DNA from: Leishmania mexicana MHOM/GT/2001/U1103
Lineage: Eukaryota; Euglenozoa; Kinetoplastea; Trypanosomatida; Trypanosomatidae
Direction: 5' to 3'
NCBI RefSeq assembly: GCF_000234665.1
Contig: NC_018338.1
Location: forward strand, 1,821,262-1,885,261
Length of the DNA stretch: 64,000 nt
Below the pieces are notes generated by a model. That model had not been told where the DNA came from. It ran no database searches and worked only from the letters and a program-made list of their open reading frames with translations. Both the position numbers and the translations under genes were made by a program. Shown here in pieces: positions 21,476-32,156 of this stretch. How positions within the stretch are numbered: the stretch's first letter is position 1; the number at the start of each line of letters is the position of its first letter.

Positions 21476-22176
21476 CACATGCCGTCCGTAGCCGTTGCGA
21501 ACTCTGCTGTGCCAGCTCCACGCTCTTGTCGTCGCACTCCCCATGCCTTTGATCACCCTCCTTCTCTCCGCAGCGCTGGGCTGTTGTCCCGACTTGCACC
21601 CCTTCCCACATCTACATCATCACAGCTTGTGTCTCCTAAGAAAAATGCAAAAGTGGACGACAAACGCGTTCCACGCAGAAAAGCACATGGAAAACAACGA
21701 CTAATCGTGACAAGCAGGAGGCGTGGCGCAACCGCTCCGTGATGCCGCCGTCATGCCAGCGCGGCACGTGTGCTGAACTGTGGCACGGCTTTATGATTCT
21801 TGTTATATCTCGCCAACCGTGGCGGCTGCCGACGCCGTCATCGCGTAAGGGATTCACCGCCAGCGAAAGGGCTGAGTGCATGACTGCTAACTGCCCCCTT
21901 CCTTCCCCTCCACGCTTCCCCTCCCCGCGGATCCCATATGATGTGCCGGTGTGCGCCAGCGGCGTCGGTGTGTTGTCGCTGTTTTTTTTTGTAGTTGTTT
22001 TCGACAATCTACACCCCGTGCGCTCCTCCTCCCCTGTGAACTGAAGTCACCTCTATTCCTTTTTTCGCGCTGTACCGCGGCCTCACTGCTCCGCAAACGG
22101 CGCCGCTGCCATCATCTCCACTGGCCCTCTTGGCCCCTCTTTTTCTTTGAACACCACGCTGCGCTGCGAGATTGAA
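21476..22176. other. Intergenic
   Basis: No gene is recognised between the two large hypothetical genes. Pyrimidine-rich runs occur at about 21520-21620 and 22020-22150; the latter is the likely polypyrimidine tract for the gene at 22177. Confidence 0.6.
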
Positions 22177-23907
22177 ATGACGCATGCGGTGGAGTCGGGC
22201 GGGGCATCGGCGCTTCGATACAGCAGCAACCGCAGCTCGAGCAGCACGCGGGCCACACTGCCTCGCGGTGCTGCCGCTCCAGGAAGGGGCGGCAGCGACA
22301 AGGCAGTCGGGATGTTGTTCTTCTCGCAGACACGGCAGCAACTGGAGAAGCTAAAGGTTAGCAATGGCTTCGCCTCCTCTTATGGTGTCGCGGCGCAGGC
22401 AGTGCTCCAGGGCACCGGACGAGACCCAGACGCGTACCGCAAAGTTGTCGAGTTTGAGATGGATACACCTGCCGCGATGCACGCAATGATGGCGACCACG
22501 CGGAAGCAGAGCCTCCACCGACCGCTTCGGCGACAATCGACTGCACGCATTACCGTATCTCAGATTTTGCCGCGTACTGTGGCTCCCAGACACCGCAGCA
22601 GAGATATCACCGCCACAGGAAACGACTACTTGGCTCGCTTACAGAGCGAGCTAAACGCGTGTGACACATTTCAGTCGCTGCCGAGTCCCCAGCCGCAAGC
22701 TAGCCGGCAACATCGACGGTCCGCTTCCATGACGGCGGCGGCGTTACCCTGCCCACGTCGACCCAAGGGCAGGGGCAGCGGCCGCCGTCGACAGCCCTTG
22801 AGAAGTACTACACCTTCGCTAGGAGTCACAACGCTAATAAAGGAATGGGTAAAGGCGGTGGAGGAGAAGGCGGCGGCGGAGCTGACGAAAGGGTCGGCAG
22901 AGGTGTGCATGAAGAAGTCGCTTTTCAACATGCCCGCCTTCTGGATGCTGCCGAGCTGTGCTGGCCAGCAGTCGATGGACTCGTGCGTAGCGCGGCTTCG
23001 CAAGAGCAAATTCAGACCGAACTCCGCCTCCTCGATGCCTGACGAACCCTGCGCAGCGGCAGCGGGTGAGGACGTCGCAGAAGAAGCGGCGGCGCAGCCG
23101 CCGTGGAGGCGCCGTCTGCTTGCCGAACCGATTCAGAGCTATCGCGTGCTGAAGGACGCAGTGGACTCTCCTGTCAAGCCGACACCGTTCTCGCTGGCCC
23201 CGCTCGTAGGCTCTGCGCGTATTCGCCGTGATAACGTAGAGAGGCAGCGTCATGGCTTCGAGCATCAGCGCTTCAAGCTGCAGGGTGAACTGGAAGACAA
23301 GCTAGAGTGGCGCAATCGATGCCGCTCCGCTTTGCTGCGGCACAGTAGCGCCGAAGACGGAGCTGGTGTCGTGCCCGCCCACTCCCCTTCAACAGCGCCG
23401 TGGACGCCGCAAGGTGTCGGACAGAGCACGCTGCACACACCGCTGCTTGCGGAAATGTTCGGAGGCCCCGCTAAATCTGCCCCGCGATCGCATCAGCTTG
23501 TCGCGTCGCCCCACTTGTTTTCGTTAGCGCTCGGTAGTGTCTGGTCTCAACAGGCGGCTCGACAGGCGGTGCAGCAGGAGAAGATCCGCCTCGCTGCGCT
23601 GCTCCAGTCCTTTATGGTGACGTGCAGCGCTGCCGCGCTGACCCTCGCCGCCATGGAGGAACTGCGCGCTGAGACAATTCGACGCGTGTGGCACCCTGAG
23701 GAAGATGCGGGCAGCCACCACGCCATTCTCCTACATCGCGAGGCGTTTTTGAAGTTTTTGTGGGGACGCTATGAAGCGCACACAAGTGGGCTGCTTGGGG
23801 CTGTGGACACGGTGCGTCCCATCGACATTATCGACGCGATACCGTCACAGGCGGAGGCATCTTTCGCCAGGTACGCCTACGAAATCCTCCCCACCCCTGT
23901 CGTGTAG
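22177..23907 (+). CDS. Hypothetical protein, 576 residues
   Basis: Not recognised. The frame opens upstream at non-ATG codons; 22177 is the first ATG, after the pyrimidine-rich stretch 22020-22150. Residues ~1-45 are Ser/Arg/Gly-rich and likely disordered. A more ordered part near residues 45-90 contains GMLFFSQTRQQLEKLKVS. Basic, Arg/Ser-rich linkers occur at about 105-215. Residues ~360-395 are strongly charged (RRDNVERQRHGFEHQRFKLQ) and may form a helix or coiled coil. The C-terminal ~110 residues are the most ordered, with long predicted helices (QQAARQAVQQEKIRLAALLQ and LTLAAMEELRAETIRRVWH). Third-position G/C bias matches its neighbours. No enzyme motif is visible. Confidence 0.82.
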   Translation: MTHAVESGGASALRYSSNRSSSSTRATLPRGAAAPGRGGSDKAVGMLFFSQTRQQLEKLKVSNGFASSYGVAAQAVLQGTGRDPDAYRKVVEFEMDTPAAMHAMMATTRKQSLHRPLRRQSTARITVSQILPRTVAPRHRSRDITATGNDYLARLQSELNACDTFQSLPSPQPQASRQHRRSASMTAAALPCPRRPKGRGSGRRRQPLRSTTPSLGVTTLIKEWVKAVEEKAAAELTKGSAEVCMKKSLFNMPAFWMLPSCAGQQSMDSCVARLRKSKFRPNSASSMPDEPCAAAAGEDVAEEAAAQPPWRRRLLAEPIQSYRVLKDAVDSPVKPTPFSLAPLVGSARIRRDNVERQRHGFEHQRFKLQGELEDKLEWRNRCRSALLRHSSAEDGAGVVPAHSPSTAPWTPQGVGQSTLHTPLLAEMFGGPAKSAPRSHQLVASPHLFSLALGSVWSQQAARQAVQQEKIRLAALLQSFMVTCSAAALTLAAMEELRAETIRRVWHPEEDAGSHHAILLHREAFLKFLWGRYEAHTSGLLGAVDTVRPIDIIDAIPSQAEASFARYAYEILPTPVV

Positions 23908-25280
23908 AAACTTTGACGTGTTGGTCTGCGACGGTGCGCGTGTCCGCGGCGGTTTCAGGAGACTTCGACTTGTGGTGCACTCATGTGTTCCACATGAGCG
24001 TTGTCCCCCTTCCCCTCTCACCGCTCCCCTCTCTCGCGCGCAGTTTTCGCTTGCTCCCATCCTGTTTACTTTTCACCTGTATTTTTTTTCTTTCGCTTCC
24101 TGGAATGATCTGTCTTCCTACTGTGCGGCTGACTTGTTTCGTTTTTCTGTCACTCCGCGTACCCCCTAGCATGAAAGTGTCAGCGCACGCCACATGGTAT
24201 CGGGCCTCCCGCCCCCGAGCCCCCGTCTGTGATGATGTCTCTCCCTCCCTCTCCCTTTGTTGATGTTCGTTTCGCCCCATTTATCTTGACGCCACTCCAA
24301 CATGGCTTTCTCGCACACTCTCCCTATACATACACACAACAACAGCCACTGATGTCTTTGATTGCTTCCACTTTCATGTCGACCCCCTCCTCCTCCTCTT
24401 CATGTTTAGCTGCCTCTATACGTTTTGGGTGGCTTTCAGCTGGATTGGTTTGAGCCCACAGCCGCGCTATTCAGTCGCCGGATCACAAAGGCGTGAGAGT
24501 GGCGGCCTGCGGCCGCACCTGCATACATGTTCTCGTTCTTGATTGTTTTTTCTCTACTCCCTGTGCTCCCTCCACGTGTTTCGTGGAAAGGCGCGGCGAC
24601 GCGCGCGGTGAGAATACCCGACTGCGCACAAGACCAACACGCAGACGAAAAAGGGGACCCCGGAAGCGCAAGCGCGTGTGTGCTTGCACGATACAGATGT
24701 TGCGTGTGCTGCAGTCAAGCAGTGGACGAAGGAAAAGGGTTAATGAGGCCCCTATCACTCCCGCCCTCGTTTCCGCTTCTGCATGGTGCCGCATGACCCC
24801 CGCATGGTTTGACGTCTCTTTCGTCGTCGCCTCCAGTCGTCTGGCATTGCCCATTCTCTCTCCCTACCCACTTTTTTCTGGTTCCCCTTCTCTCGCACGC
24901 GTGTACGCCACACGTGTATGTCCTGGATGCCAACGCGATGCGCGTCTGCGACTCATATGCGCCGGCATGTGCCGTCTGGCATACGACTGCGGCACCGCCG
25001 TTCTTGCCCCATACTCTTTCCCTCGCGTCCACACACGGGCCGTCAGCACGACAACATTTGACCCTCCCACGTCGTTCGCTCATTTCCTTTATTTCTGATT
25101 TCACGCGTCAACACGCCGTTCTTTCCATCAAGAAAAGAAAAACAACAACGCCCCCCCTTCCACCTCCACTGCCAGTGCCACTGCCACTGCCACACACGAA
25201 TTGAAAGAAAACGAAAGCAGCGCCGTCGCTTCGTGTTCTTCCTTTTCCCTTTTTTATTTCATTCTCTTCATTTCACTCAA
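23908..25280. other. Intergenic; 5' region of the PABP gene
   Basis: No gene is recognised in this 1.37-kb stretch. It ends in a C/T-rich tract (25148-25195) containing a short CACTGC/CAGTGC tandem repeat, an AG at 25219-25220 ('gaaagcag'), and then about 60 nt that are again almost purely pyrimidine and run up to the PABP ATG without another AG. The PABP 5' UTR is therefore probably pyrimidine-rich. Confidence 0.6.
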
Positions 25281-26975
25281 ATGACTGCTGTTGTCCAGCA
25301 AGCGGCCGCCCCAGTGGCACATCAGCCGCAGGTGGACAAGCCGATGCAGATCGCTTCCATCTACGTCGGAGACCTTGATGCTGCCATCAACGAGCCGCAG
25401 CTGGTGGAGCTCTTCAAGCCGTTTGGCACCATCCTGAACGTGCGTGTTTGTCGCGACATCATCACGCAGCGCTCGCTGGGCTATGGCTACGTCAACTTCG
25501 ACAACCACGAGAGCGCGGAGAAGGCGATCGAGTCCATGAACTTCAAGCGTGTTGGTGACAAGTGCGTACGCCTCATGTGGCAGCAGCGCGACCCCGCCCT
25601 CCGCTACAGCGGCAACGGCAACGTGTTCGTGAAGAACCTGGAGAAGGATGTGGACAGCAAGAGCCTGCACGACATCTTCACCAAGTTCGGCTCGATTCTC
25701 TCCTGCAAGGTGATGCAGGACGAGGAGGGCAAGAGCCGCGGCTACGGCTTCGTTCACTTCAAAGACGAGACATCCGCCAAGGACGCCATTGTGAAGATGA
25801 ACGGCGCTGCCGATCACGCTTCAGAGGACAAGAAGGCGCTGTACGTGGCCAACTTCATTCGCCGCAATGCACGCCTTGCTGCGCTTGTGGCAAACTTTAC
25901 AAACGTGTATATCAAGCAGGTGCTGCCGACCGTGAGCAAGGAAGTCATCGAAAAGTTCTTCGCAAAGTTCGGCGGCATCACGTCCGCTGCAGCCTGCAAG
26001 GACAAGAGTGGCCGCGTATTCGCCTTCTGCAACTTCGAGAAGCACGACGACGCCGTCAAGGCGGTCGAAGCGATGCACGACCACCACATTGACGGCATCA
26101 CGGCACCTGGTGAGAAGCTGTACGTACAGCGTGCCCAGCCGCGCAGTGAGCGCCTGATCGCCCTTCGCCAGAAGTACATGCAGCACCAATCCCTTGGTAA
26201 CAACCTGTACGTGCGCAACTTCGACCCTGAGTTCACGGGCGCGGACCTGCTCGAGCTCTTCAAGGAGTATGGCGACGTCAAGAGCTGCCGTGTGATGGTG
26301 AGCGAGAGTGGCGCGAGCCGCGGCTTCGGCTTCGTGAGTTTCTCGAACGCCGACGAGGCCAACGCCGCTCTGCGAGAGATGAACGGTCGCATGCTGAACG
26401 GCAAGCCCCTCATCGTGAACATTGCTCAGCGCCGCGACCAGCGCTACACGATGCTGCGCCTGCAGTTCCAGCAGCGCCTGCAGATGATGATGCGCACGAT
26501 GCACCAGCCAATGCCGTTCGTCGGCGGCCAGGGGCGTCCGATGCGTGGCCGCGGTGGTCGCCAGCAGCTGGGTGGCCGCGCGCAGGGCCATCCGATGCCG
26601 ATGCCCTCACCACAGCAGCCGCAGGCGCCGGTGCAGGCGCCGGTGCAGCCACAGGGTTTCGCCACGCCGTCGGCCGTCGGGTTCGTGCAGGCGACGCCGA
26701 AGCACTCCCCCGGCGATGCCCCGGAGACGCCGCCGCTGCCGCCGATCACACCACAGGAACTCGAAAGCATGTCGCCGCAGGAGCAGCGCGCTGCGTTGGG
26801 TGACCGTCTCTTCCTCAAGGTGTACGAGATCGCGCCAGAGCTGGCGCCGAAGATTACGGGTATGTTCCTCGAGATGAAACCAAAGGAGGCGTACGAGTTG
26901 CTCAACGATCAGAAGAGACTCGAGGACCGTGTGACGGAGGCGCTATGCGTGCTCAAGGCGCATCAGACGACGTAA
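25281..26975 (+). CDS. PABP1: Poly(A)-binding protein (PABP1 type)
   Basis: A 564-residue cytoplasmic poly(A)-binding protein that binds mRNA tails and links them to translation initiation. ATG 25281 is the first in the frame and directly precedes a Gln/Ala/Pro N-terminus. Four RRMs are seen: RRM1 from IYVGDL (27-32), with RNP1 GYGYVNF; RRM2 from NVFVKNL (114-120), with GYGFVHF; a divergent RRM3 from NVYIKQV (208-214), with VFAFCNF; and RRM4 from NLYVRNF (308-314), with GFGFVSF. A Met/Gln/Pro/Gly-rich linker with RGRGG follows. The MLLE (PABC) domain covers ~494-560 and contains KITGM at 524-528, the peptide-binding core that recruits PAM2 partners. Leishmania has three PABPs; the symbol PABP1 rests on length and on proximity to BT1, and is less certain than the family call. 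Confidence 0.95.
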   Translation: MTAVVQQAAAPVAHQPQVDKPMQIASIYVGDLDAAINEPQLVELFKPFGTILNVRVCRDIITQRSLGYGYVNFDNHESAEKAIESMNFKRVGDKCVRLMWQQRDPALRYSGNGNVFVKNLEKDVDSKSLHDIFTKFGSILSCKVMQDEEGKSRGYGFVHFKDETSAKDAIVKMNGAADHASEDKKALYVANFIRRNARLAALVANFTNVYIKQVLPTVSKEVIEKFFAKFGGITSAAACKDKSGRVFAFCNFEKHDDAVKAVEAMHDHHIDGITAPGEKLYVQRAQPRSERLIALRQKYMQHQSLGNNLYVRNFDPEFTGADLLELFKEYGDVKSCRVMVSESGASRGFGFVSFSNADEANAALREMNGRMLNGKPLIVNIAQRRDQRYTMLRLQFQQRLQMMMRTMHQPMPFVGGQGRPMRGRGGRQQLGGRAQGHPMPMPSPQQPQAPVQAPVQPQGFATPSAVGFVQATPKHSPGDAPETPPLPPITPQELESMSPQEQRAALGDRLFLKVYEIAPELAPKITGMFLEMKPKEAYELLNDQKRLEDRVTEALCVLKAHQTT

Positions 26976-29900
26976 GCGAGAAGCCAGCAGGCGCCGTTGT
27001 GTCAGGACTGGGCAGAGGAAAGGCATGCGCTCTCGCATAACGCGCCTCACCTCAGCGGTTCTCAGACTATGGGCCCCTTCTCTTCTTCCCCGCCACCTCA
27101 TCCCTCTCACGAGTCTGTTTGCTATGGGGCCGTGAGAGAGGGGTTGGGTGGGCGGCTTTGTGTGTGTGTGTGTCTATGTATGCGTAAAGGTTGACGTCGT
27201 GCTCGTGTTGTTGATGCTGATCGGGAGAGGGAGCGGAAAGCCTCAGGGATAACTAGGATTGCGCTTTGTTTTTTTTTTGCTCGCACAATTCTGAAGTACT
27301 GTAGGCCACCTTCCGCTCCTTTGGCTTCTCTCATGATGTTGGTGCCTCCCCCCTCTACCGCGCCCCCTCCCACCACCACCACCCACTTCTGTTTACAGAT
27401 GAAGGATGAGTGGCTAAGTCAGATAAGAGGCGCGTAAAAGTGATGGCGCTGTGCTCTCTCTCTCCCTCTCCATTTTTTCTGTCTCGTGTCGTGCCTCTCT
27501 TTTTTTCTTCTCGCGGTCATGTCAGTCTCCAGCCCCCTGCTTTCGTCAGCGTCACCCTTCCCTTCCACAACCTACCTCTTGTAGACGTGCATGGGCTGTG
27601 TGGTGAGAGCCGCAGGGACGCACAGAAGAAAAAGAGGAGGAGGCAAATTCGTGTAAGAGTGACGGAGGACGAGAAGAGCGTTGGCGGGTACGATAACGAG
27701 ATGCTCCGAAATCTGCGGCCCCTCCCTCTCCCCTCCTCCCTCCCTGCGGCCGATGAGCACGTGGACAAGCCGACAGAACACAAGAAAACAAAAAGGAAAT
27801 AAACGAAAACAAGGAGAAAAATCATACAAAAAAAGAAGAAGTTTGGGAAAGGAAGTAAAGCGGCAGAGGATGATCGAGCACGAGGACGGGCAAACGTTGG
27901 AAGCATCGTAACGTCCGTCGTGGATGCCACATGTGACGTGCACGGGCTTTCTTTTGTTTTATTTTGCCCGCTTTCCCGCTCGGCCCTTCGCTATTCCTCT
28001 CCTTCTTTTTTTTTCCTCTCAGTCGATATTTTCTTTCTTCTGTTTCTTTCTTTTTGCCTTTTGTACGATGCGCGCGTGCGCCTTTCTTTCGTTTCTTCGG
28101 CCTGTTCTCTCCCTCTGTGTTCTCATGCCCCTTTCTGCGTTGTCCTCCGTCTTTGCGGTGCCCCTCTTTTTTTCCATTTTGTACGTTCCTCCTAATATTT
28201 TCTGATAAGCCCATTTAACGCACGAAAAAGAAAGCTGTAATGACACCAACTCTACACACCGACAAGAGAAAGGGAAGACGGCGCGGAGCAACCCATTCCT
28301 TTTGCTGCTTGAGAAGCAGGGGGACGGGTTAAAGTCCTTCATGGTCGAGGCGCGCACGGATTGCGAGCCAAGCAGGTGTGCTTGCATCTTGCATGCGGTT
28401 GTGAGTCCTGCTCTGGCAGGCAACGGTTCTTCGTGCAAGGTGCGTGCCCGAGGTGCTCGTGAGAGCTCCTCCATCTGCTGTGCCTCGGCCGACGACTGCG
28501 GCGACTTGCTGTGAAGCGACGTGTGCCGCCTCCCCCTACTCGCAATAGTGCACCTCTTTTGTTTTCTCTCACCGTCACAAGGAACATATTCATCTGCCCT
28601 CCTCTGCCACCGGCTCTTCTCCACGGTTCTCGCACGCGTCGTGTGTGATATGTTTCACGCACCCCAAACCCCGTCACACATTGTCTCTCTTATTTTCTTC
28701 CCGTCACACCGCGTCTTTTCCATAGCCGTAACGAGGAGGGAAGGCAGCCAGGCGAAGGCTCACACCCAAGTAGATAAGGAAGAGTGAGGCAGTTGCTGCA
28801 CGTCTCTAGTTCCTCGTCACGCAGTGATCGAACATTTTTTTTGTTCCAGCTTTCACAGACTTTCTACCTGCCATTCTCTTTCCCTCGGGCTCACTTGAAA
28901 TCACACAGCACCGGAGCCGTACACACCGCATTTGGCGGCTCACTCGTGTCAGAGGCGTCGCATATCATTTTGGGGTGGGTGGATGAATGGGGAGTCGCTC
29001 AAAGAAAAAAAATAGAGCAAGGCAACAAATTCAAAAAGCCCTTTCTTGATTGGCGGACGTATCGACGGTAAGACGGCGGAAGAACGCGCCTCTCAGGGAA
29101 AAAGCACACCGCCTACACACCGCCCCGCCATCTTATCCGGTCGCGGATGACAGAGCGGAAGGAGGACACGAGATAAATACTTTTGAGTGCCATAGAGACT
29201 TCTCCTCTCTTTATCTTTTCTTTTTTTTTTGGTATGTGAACGCTTCGCCATTGTTTGTTCCTTCTTCAGTGGTTTGTCGTCCTTTATTTCGATGCTGCTT
29301 TCTCCGAGCGTTCACATACGCCGCCATCTTTCGGTTGTTTCTCCCTCTCCTTCGCTTCTGCTCATACACCATCGATTGCCCCTCCACCTCCACGACACAC
29401 AAGCGTGCTTTGTATTCGGACTGAACTCCGGCCCGCCGGCATAAGTGTAGAGCTCCACTTGTCTCGTGTTTCCTCCCCCTTCACCACCTCCTTTTACCTT
29501 AAGCGTGCTTAGGCAGGAGAGGGCGGAGAGGTCCGAGCAGACGTGCGTGCGCCGTCCTCCTTGCCATCGATACATTGTGTGCGTCTCATCTCTGCTCTGC
29601 TCCTTCTCCCGCCTTCCCCGGCTCTCCTTTTATCGAGCCATCGTCGTCGGCGAACACACGCCTACGCCCGCGGAGAGAGCGACGTAGAGGCCGCGGGCGG
29701 AAGTTCGCGTATACATATATATATATATATAGGAAAATCAAAACTTGCTCAGGTGTTTTTTTGTTGCTGTTGTTCTTCGTGTCTGTGCTCTGTTGCTTCG
29801 TTTTCCATGTATGCACTTGTAGAAGGCCCGCCGCTCTTTTCTCTCTCGATCTTTCCTGTATTCTCTCCTTTACTGTTTTGAAGGTGTCTCGGTTTGCGGT

Positions 29901-30004
29901 CTGTTCTAATTTCCGTTTTGTGTTGTTGCCTTTACTGGGGCTCGTCTCTCTCACTCACCGTCTACGTTTACTTCTTGTCGTGCTGTCTTTCGTGCGCCCG
30001 ACTC
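26976..30004. other. Intergenic; presumed long PABP 3' UTR and upstream region of the next gene
   Basis: Three kb without a convincing gene. It alternates A/G-rich (27600-27900) and T/C-rich (27920-28200) blocks. An island of balanced composition at about 28260-28530 contains a 57-codon ATG frame (28341-28514) that I do not accept as a gene. A (TA)n run lies near 29710-29731. The last ~250 nt are T-rich and would supply the polypyrimidine tract for the gene at 30005. No SIDER element is seen here. Confidence 0.55.
29710..29731. repeat. (TA)n microsatellite
   Basis: About ten TA units with one interruption ('atacatatata'). Confidence 0.85.
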
Positions 30005-31993
30005 ATGACCTCCAACCCGTACATCGCACAGCACTATGGGAGTTCTATGGAGGTGGTGTCGAACGGGCATGAGGACGAGGTGGACGCTGCGGTGGGATTT
30101 CGGCGTTTTCCGAATGCACCGCACATGACACATACCGTCTTCCGCCCCTCAAAGAACCTGACCGCCACCTCAACCACGGCTGCGTCTTTATCGGCCTTGG
30201 GCGTCCACAGTACCTACAACACGTTGACGCCAGATGCCCTTGCAAACTTGCGTCTGCACAAGGGCCTCCTGGTCGATGACTTTCCTTCACGTCCGCATAC
30301 GCCACAAGGCGCCAGGCCCGCCGCGTCACTGCCACCGCTGCTGCCGGCGGATCGTCTCTCGGTCGAGTCCAGCGACAGTCTTCGCGCAAGAGGTGGTGAT
30401 GTGTTTCGAGAGTGGGTGAAGGCGTCCACTAACTCCTCCACATCCTCAGCTGACGGAGCTGACGGCGGCGAAACAGGAGCGGCTGCAACCAACGGCAATG
30501 CGCACGACTCCCTCAAATTCGTCAACGCATCAGCGCTGGTAGCTTCGCGGGGCACAGAGAGCAGGCAGAGTTCCGCCTCTGCTTTGGTGCCGCCCGGGAC
30601 GTTAGCCCAGGCAAAGACAGCGTTTGCATCGTCTGATCACTGCCCGCCGGTATCCGTCTCGCCGGAATCGATGCGTGCCGTGCAGCCAAAGAGTTCAACG
30701 GCCTCCTTCACCCCGTTACAGGCACCGGAAGCGTCCAGTGAGCCCACAGTGGACACAGCTCTGCATCGCTTACGCGACGTACTGGTGCAGGCGCAGCGCG
30801 TGCTGGATAAATCACAAATATCCAGGGATGTCCGTGCACTTCCCGTGCCGCCAGCTATGCCACCCGAGCCTGCGGAGTCAGCACAGCACCAACAGCAGAT
30901 GGCAGTCCTTCCTGCCCCCACGTTCATCGGCTCGTCCGCTGACGAGGATGTGATGCTGGAGGACTCACTAGACTGTGTATCGCCCCTCGCCAGCACGCAC
31001 GCGGCACTCTATGCTTTATCCCAAGCAGAACGGCGAGTGGGTCTGCCAGATGCGGCTTCGCCAACGTTAGCCGCCGCTAAGATGGCCGATAACGTCGCGG
31101 TACCTGACGAAACCCGCTTTATGGTGTTGTGCGCCGTCACTCACCCGTCGGCCATCATGGAGCGGCGCCTCCGTCGCCGCGGGCCAGCAACGAAAGCCTC
31201 TATGGAAGGATTGACCTCTCCTCCGGCTCATTCGCTGTTTGCCACGTGCGTGGAGACAGGGGCGAGGCAGACGTCTTCACGCCGCATCGCTGAGGTGCCG
31301 AGCACATCCGCCACCGTCAGTGCATCTCCCGTTGCGCATGCGACAACAGCGGCCGACCAGCCGCAGCGCTCGTCGTCGCCAAACGCATGTGGTGGTGAGC
31401 ATCCCAGCTCGCGTACGCCGACGCAGCGAAGTCCAGCTGAGGGCCCCGTGAGCCGTCTCTTACACGAGGATCCGTCGCTGATTCTGGGACTAGCCGAGTT
31501 TTTGCGAGCTGGAAACCCCAATGGCTTCCCTTCCCTCAGCGCAGCTACCCACGCGGCGACGCCTGCACTGGCGAAGGCGTCGCCGTCAGCTCACCGTCCT
31601 CGCCGCCGCTCTGGACCCCCTGTCGCAGCCGCTCCAGCTCCTGCTGGGTTGCTCGGTCATTCCCCATCGTTGTTGCTACGCCGTGGCTCTAGTGGCACCG
31701 CACGGTCTCAGGCAGACCGTGCTGCGACCCCGTCGTTGCAGCTGCCATACGCGCACACAGAGGGGAGTGCGACCGTAGCGAACGTCTCACCACGCCGCGG
31801 GTCTGCCCGTGCCCGCCGTGTAGACTCGACGCCTAGTTACGCGCAGCCGACACTGAGCTGGCTTTCCAAAGGGTCTGAGGCTTCCGCTGATCAGTTCCCA
31901 GTGAGCCGTGTCGCTTCGCCACAGAGGAGCCCCTTGAAGGATTCGGCGACAGCGTCGCGTGACGGCGCACCAAGTGAGCGGGCACTACTTTAG
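30005..31993 (+). CDS. Hypothetical, mostly disordered protein, 662 residues
   Basis: Not recognised. ATG 30005 is the first in the frame; the upstream part is T-rich and translates to a false hydrophobic leader. The protein is rich in Ser, Ala, Pro and Thr throughout. The N-terminal ~100 residues are the least biased (HYGSSMEVVSNGHEDEVDAA, then FRRFPNAPHMTHTVFRPSK). A short helical patch near residues 255-275 reads LHRLRDVLVQAQRVLDKSQI. The C-terminal third carries Ser/Pro and Arg/Arg-Ser patches, such as HRPRRRSGPP, that could be phosphorylation sites. No catalytic motif or membrane segment is seen. Third-position G/C bias and the long open frame support it as a gene. SIDER2 copy 2 lies about 160 bp after its stop, so it is probably within its 3' UTR. 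Confidence 0.8.
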   Translation: MTSNPYIAQHYGSSMEVVSNGHEDEVDAAVGFRRFPNAPHMTHTVFRPSKNLTATSTTAASLSALGVHSTYNTLTPDALANLRLHKGLLVDDFPSRPHTPQGARPAASLPPLLPADRLSVESSDSLRARGGDVFREWVKASTNSSTSSADGADGGETGAAATNGNAHDSLKFVNASALVASRGTESRQSSASALVPPGTLAQAKTAFASSDHCPPVSVSPESMRAVQPKSSTASFTPLQAPEASSEPTVDTALHRLRDVLVQAQRVLDKSQISRDVRALPVPPAMPPEPAESAQHQQQMAVLPAPTFIGSSADEDVMLEDSLDCVSPLASTHAALYALSQAERRVGLPDAASPTLAAAKMADNVAVPDETRFMVLCAVTHPSAIMERRLRRRGPATKASMEGLTSPPAHSLFATCVETGARQTSSRRIAEVPSTSATVSASPVAHATTAADQPQRSSSPNACGGEHPSSRTPTQRSPAEGPVSRLLHEDPSLILGLAEFLRAGNPNGFPSLSAATHAATPALAKASPSAHRPRRRSGPPVAAAPAPAGLLGHSPSLLLRRGSSGTARSQADRAATPSLQLPYAHTEGSATVANVSPRRGSARARRVDSTPSYAQPTLSWLSKGSEASADQFPVSRVASPQRSPLKDSATASRDGAPSERALL

Positions 31994-32156
31994 AGCGTAC
32001 TCCTTGGGTTTCTTTGCCCTCCTCGCTGCTCCCGTGTTGCCGGGAAATCCGTCTCTTGCCCACGCGTCACCACCGACGGGTAACCGGTATTACTACGTTA
32101 TAGCATTCGAACCAGGGACAGCAATGACTCTCTTACTATCCCTACTCATGCATTGG

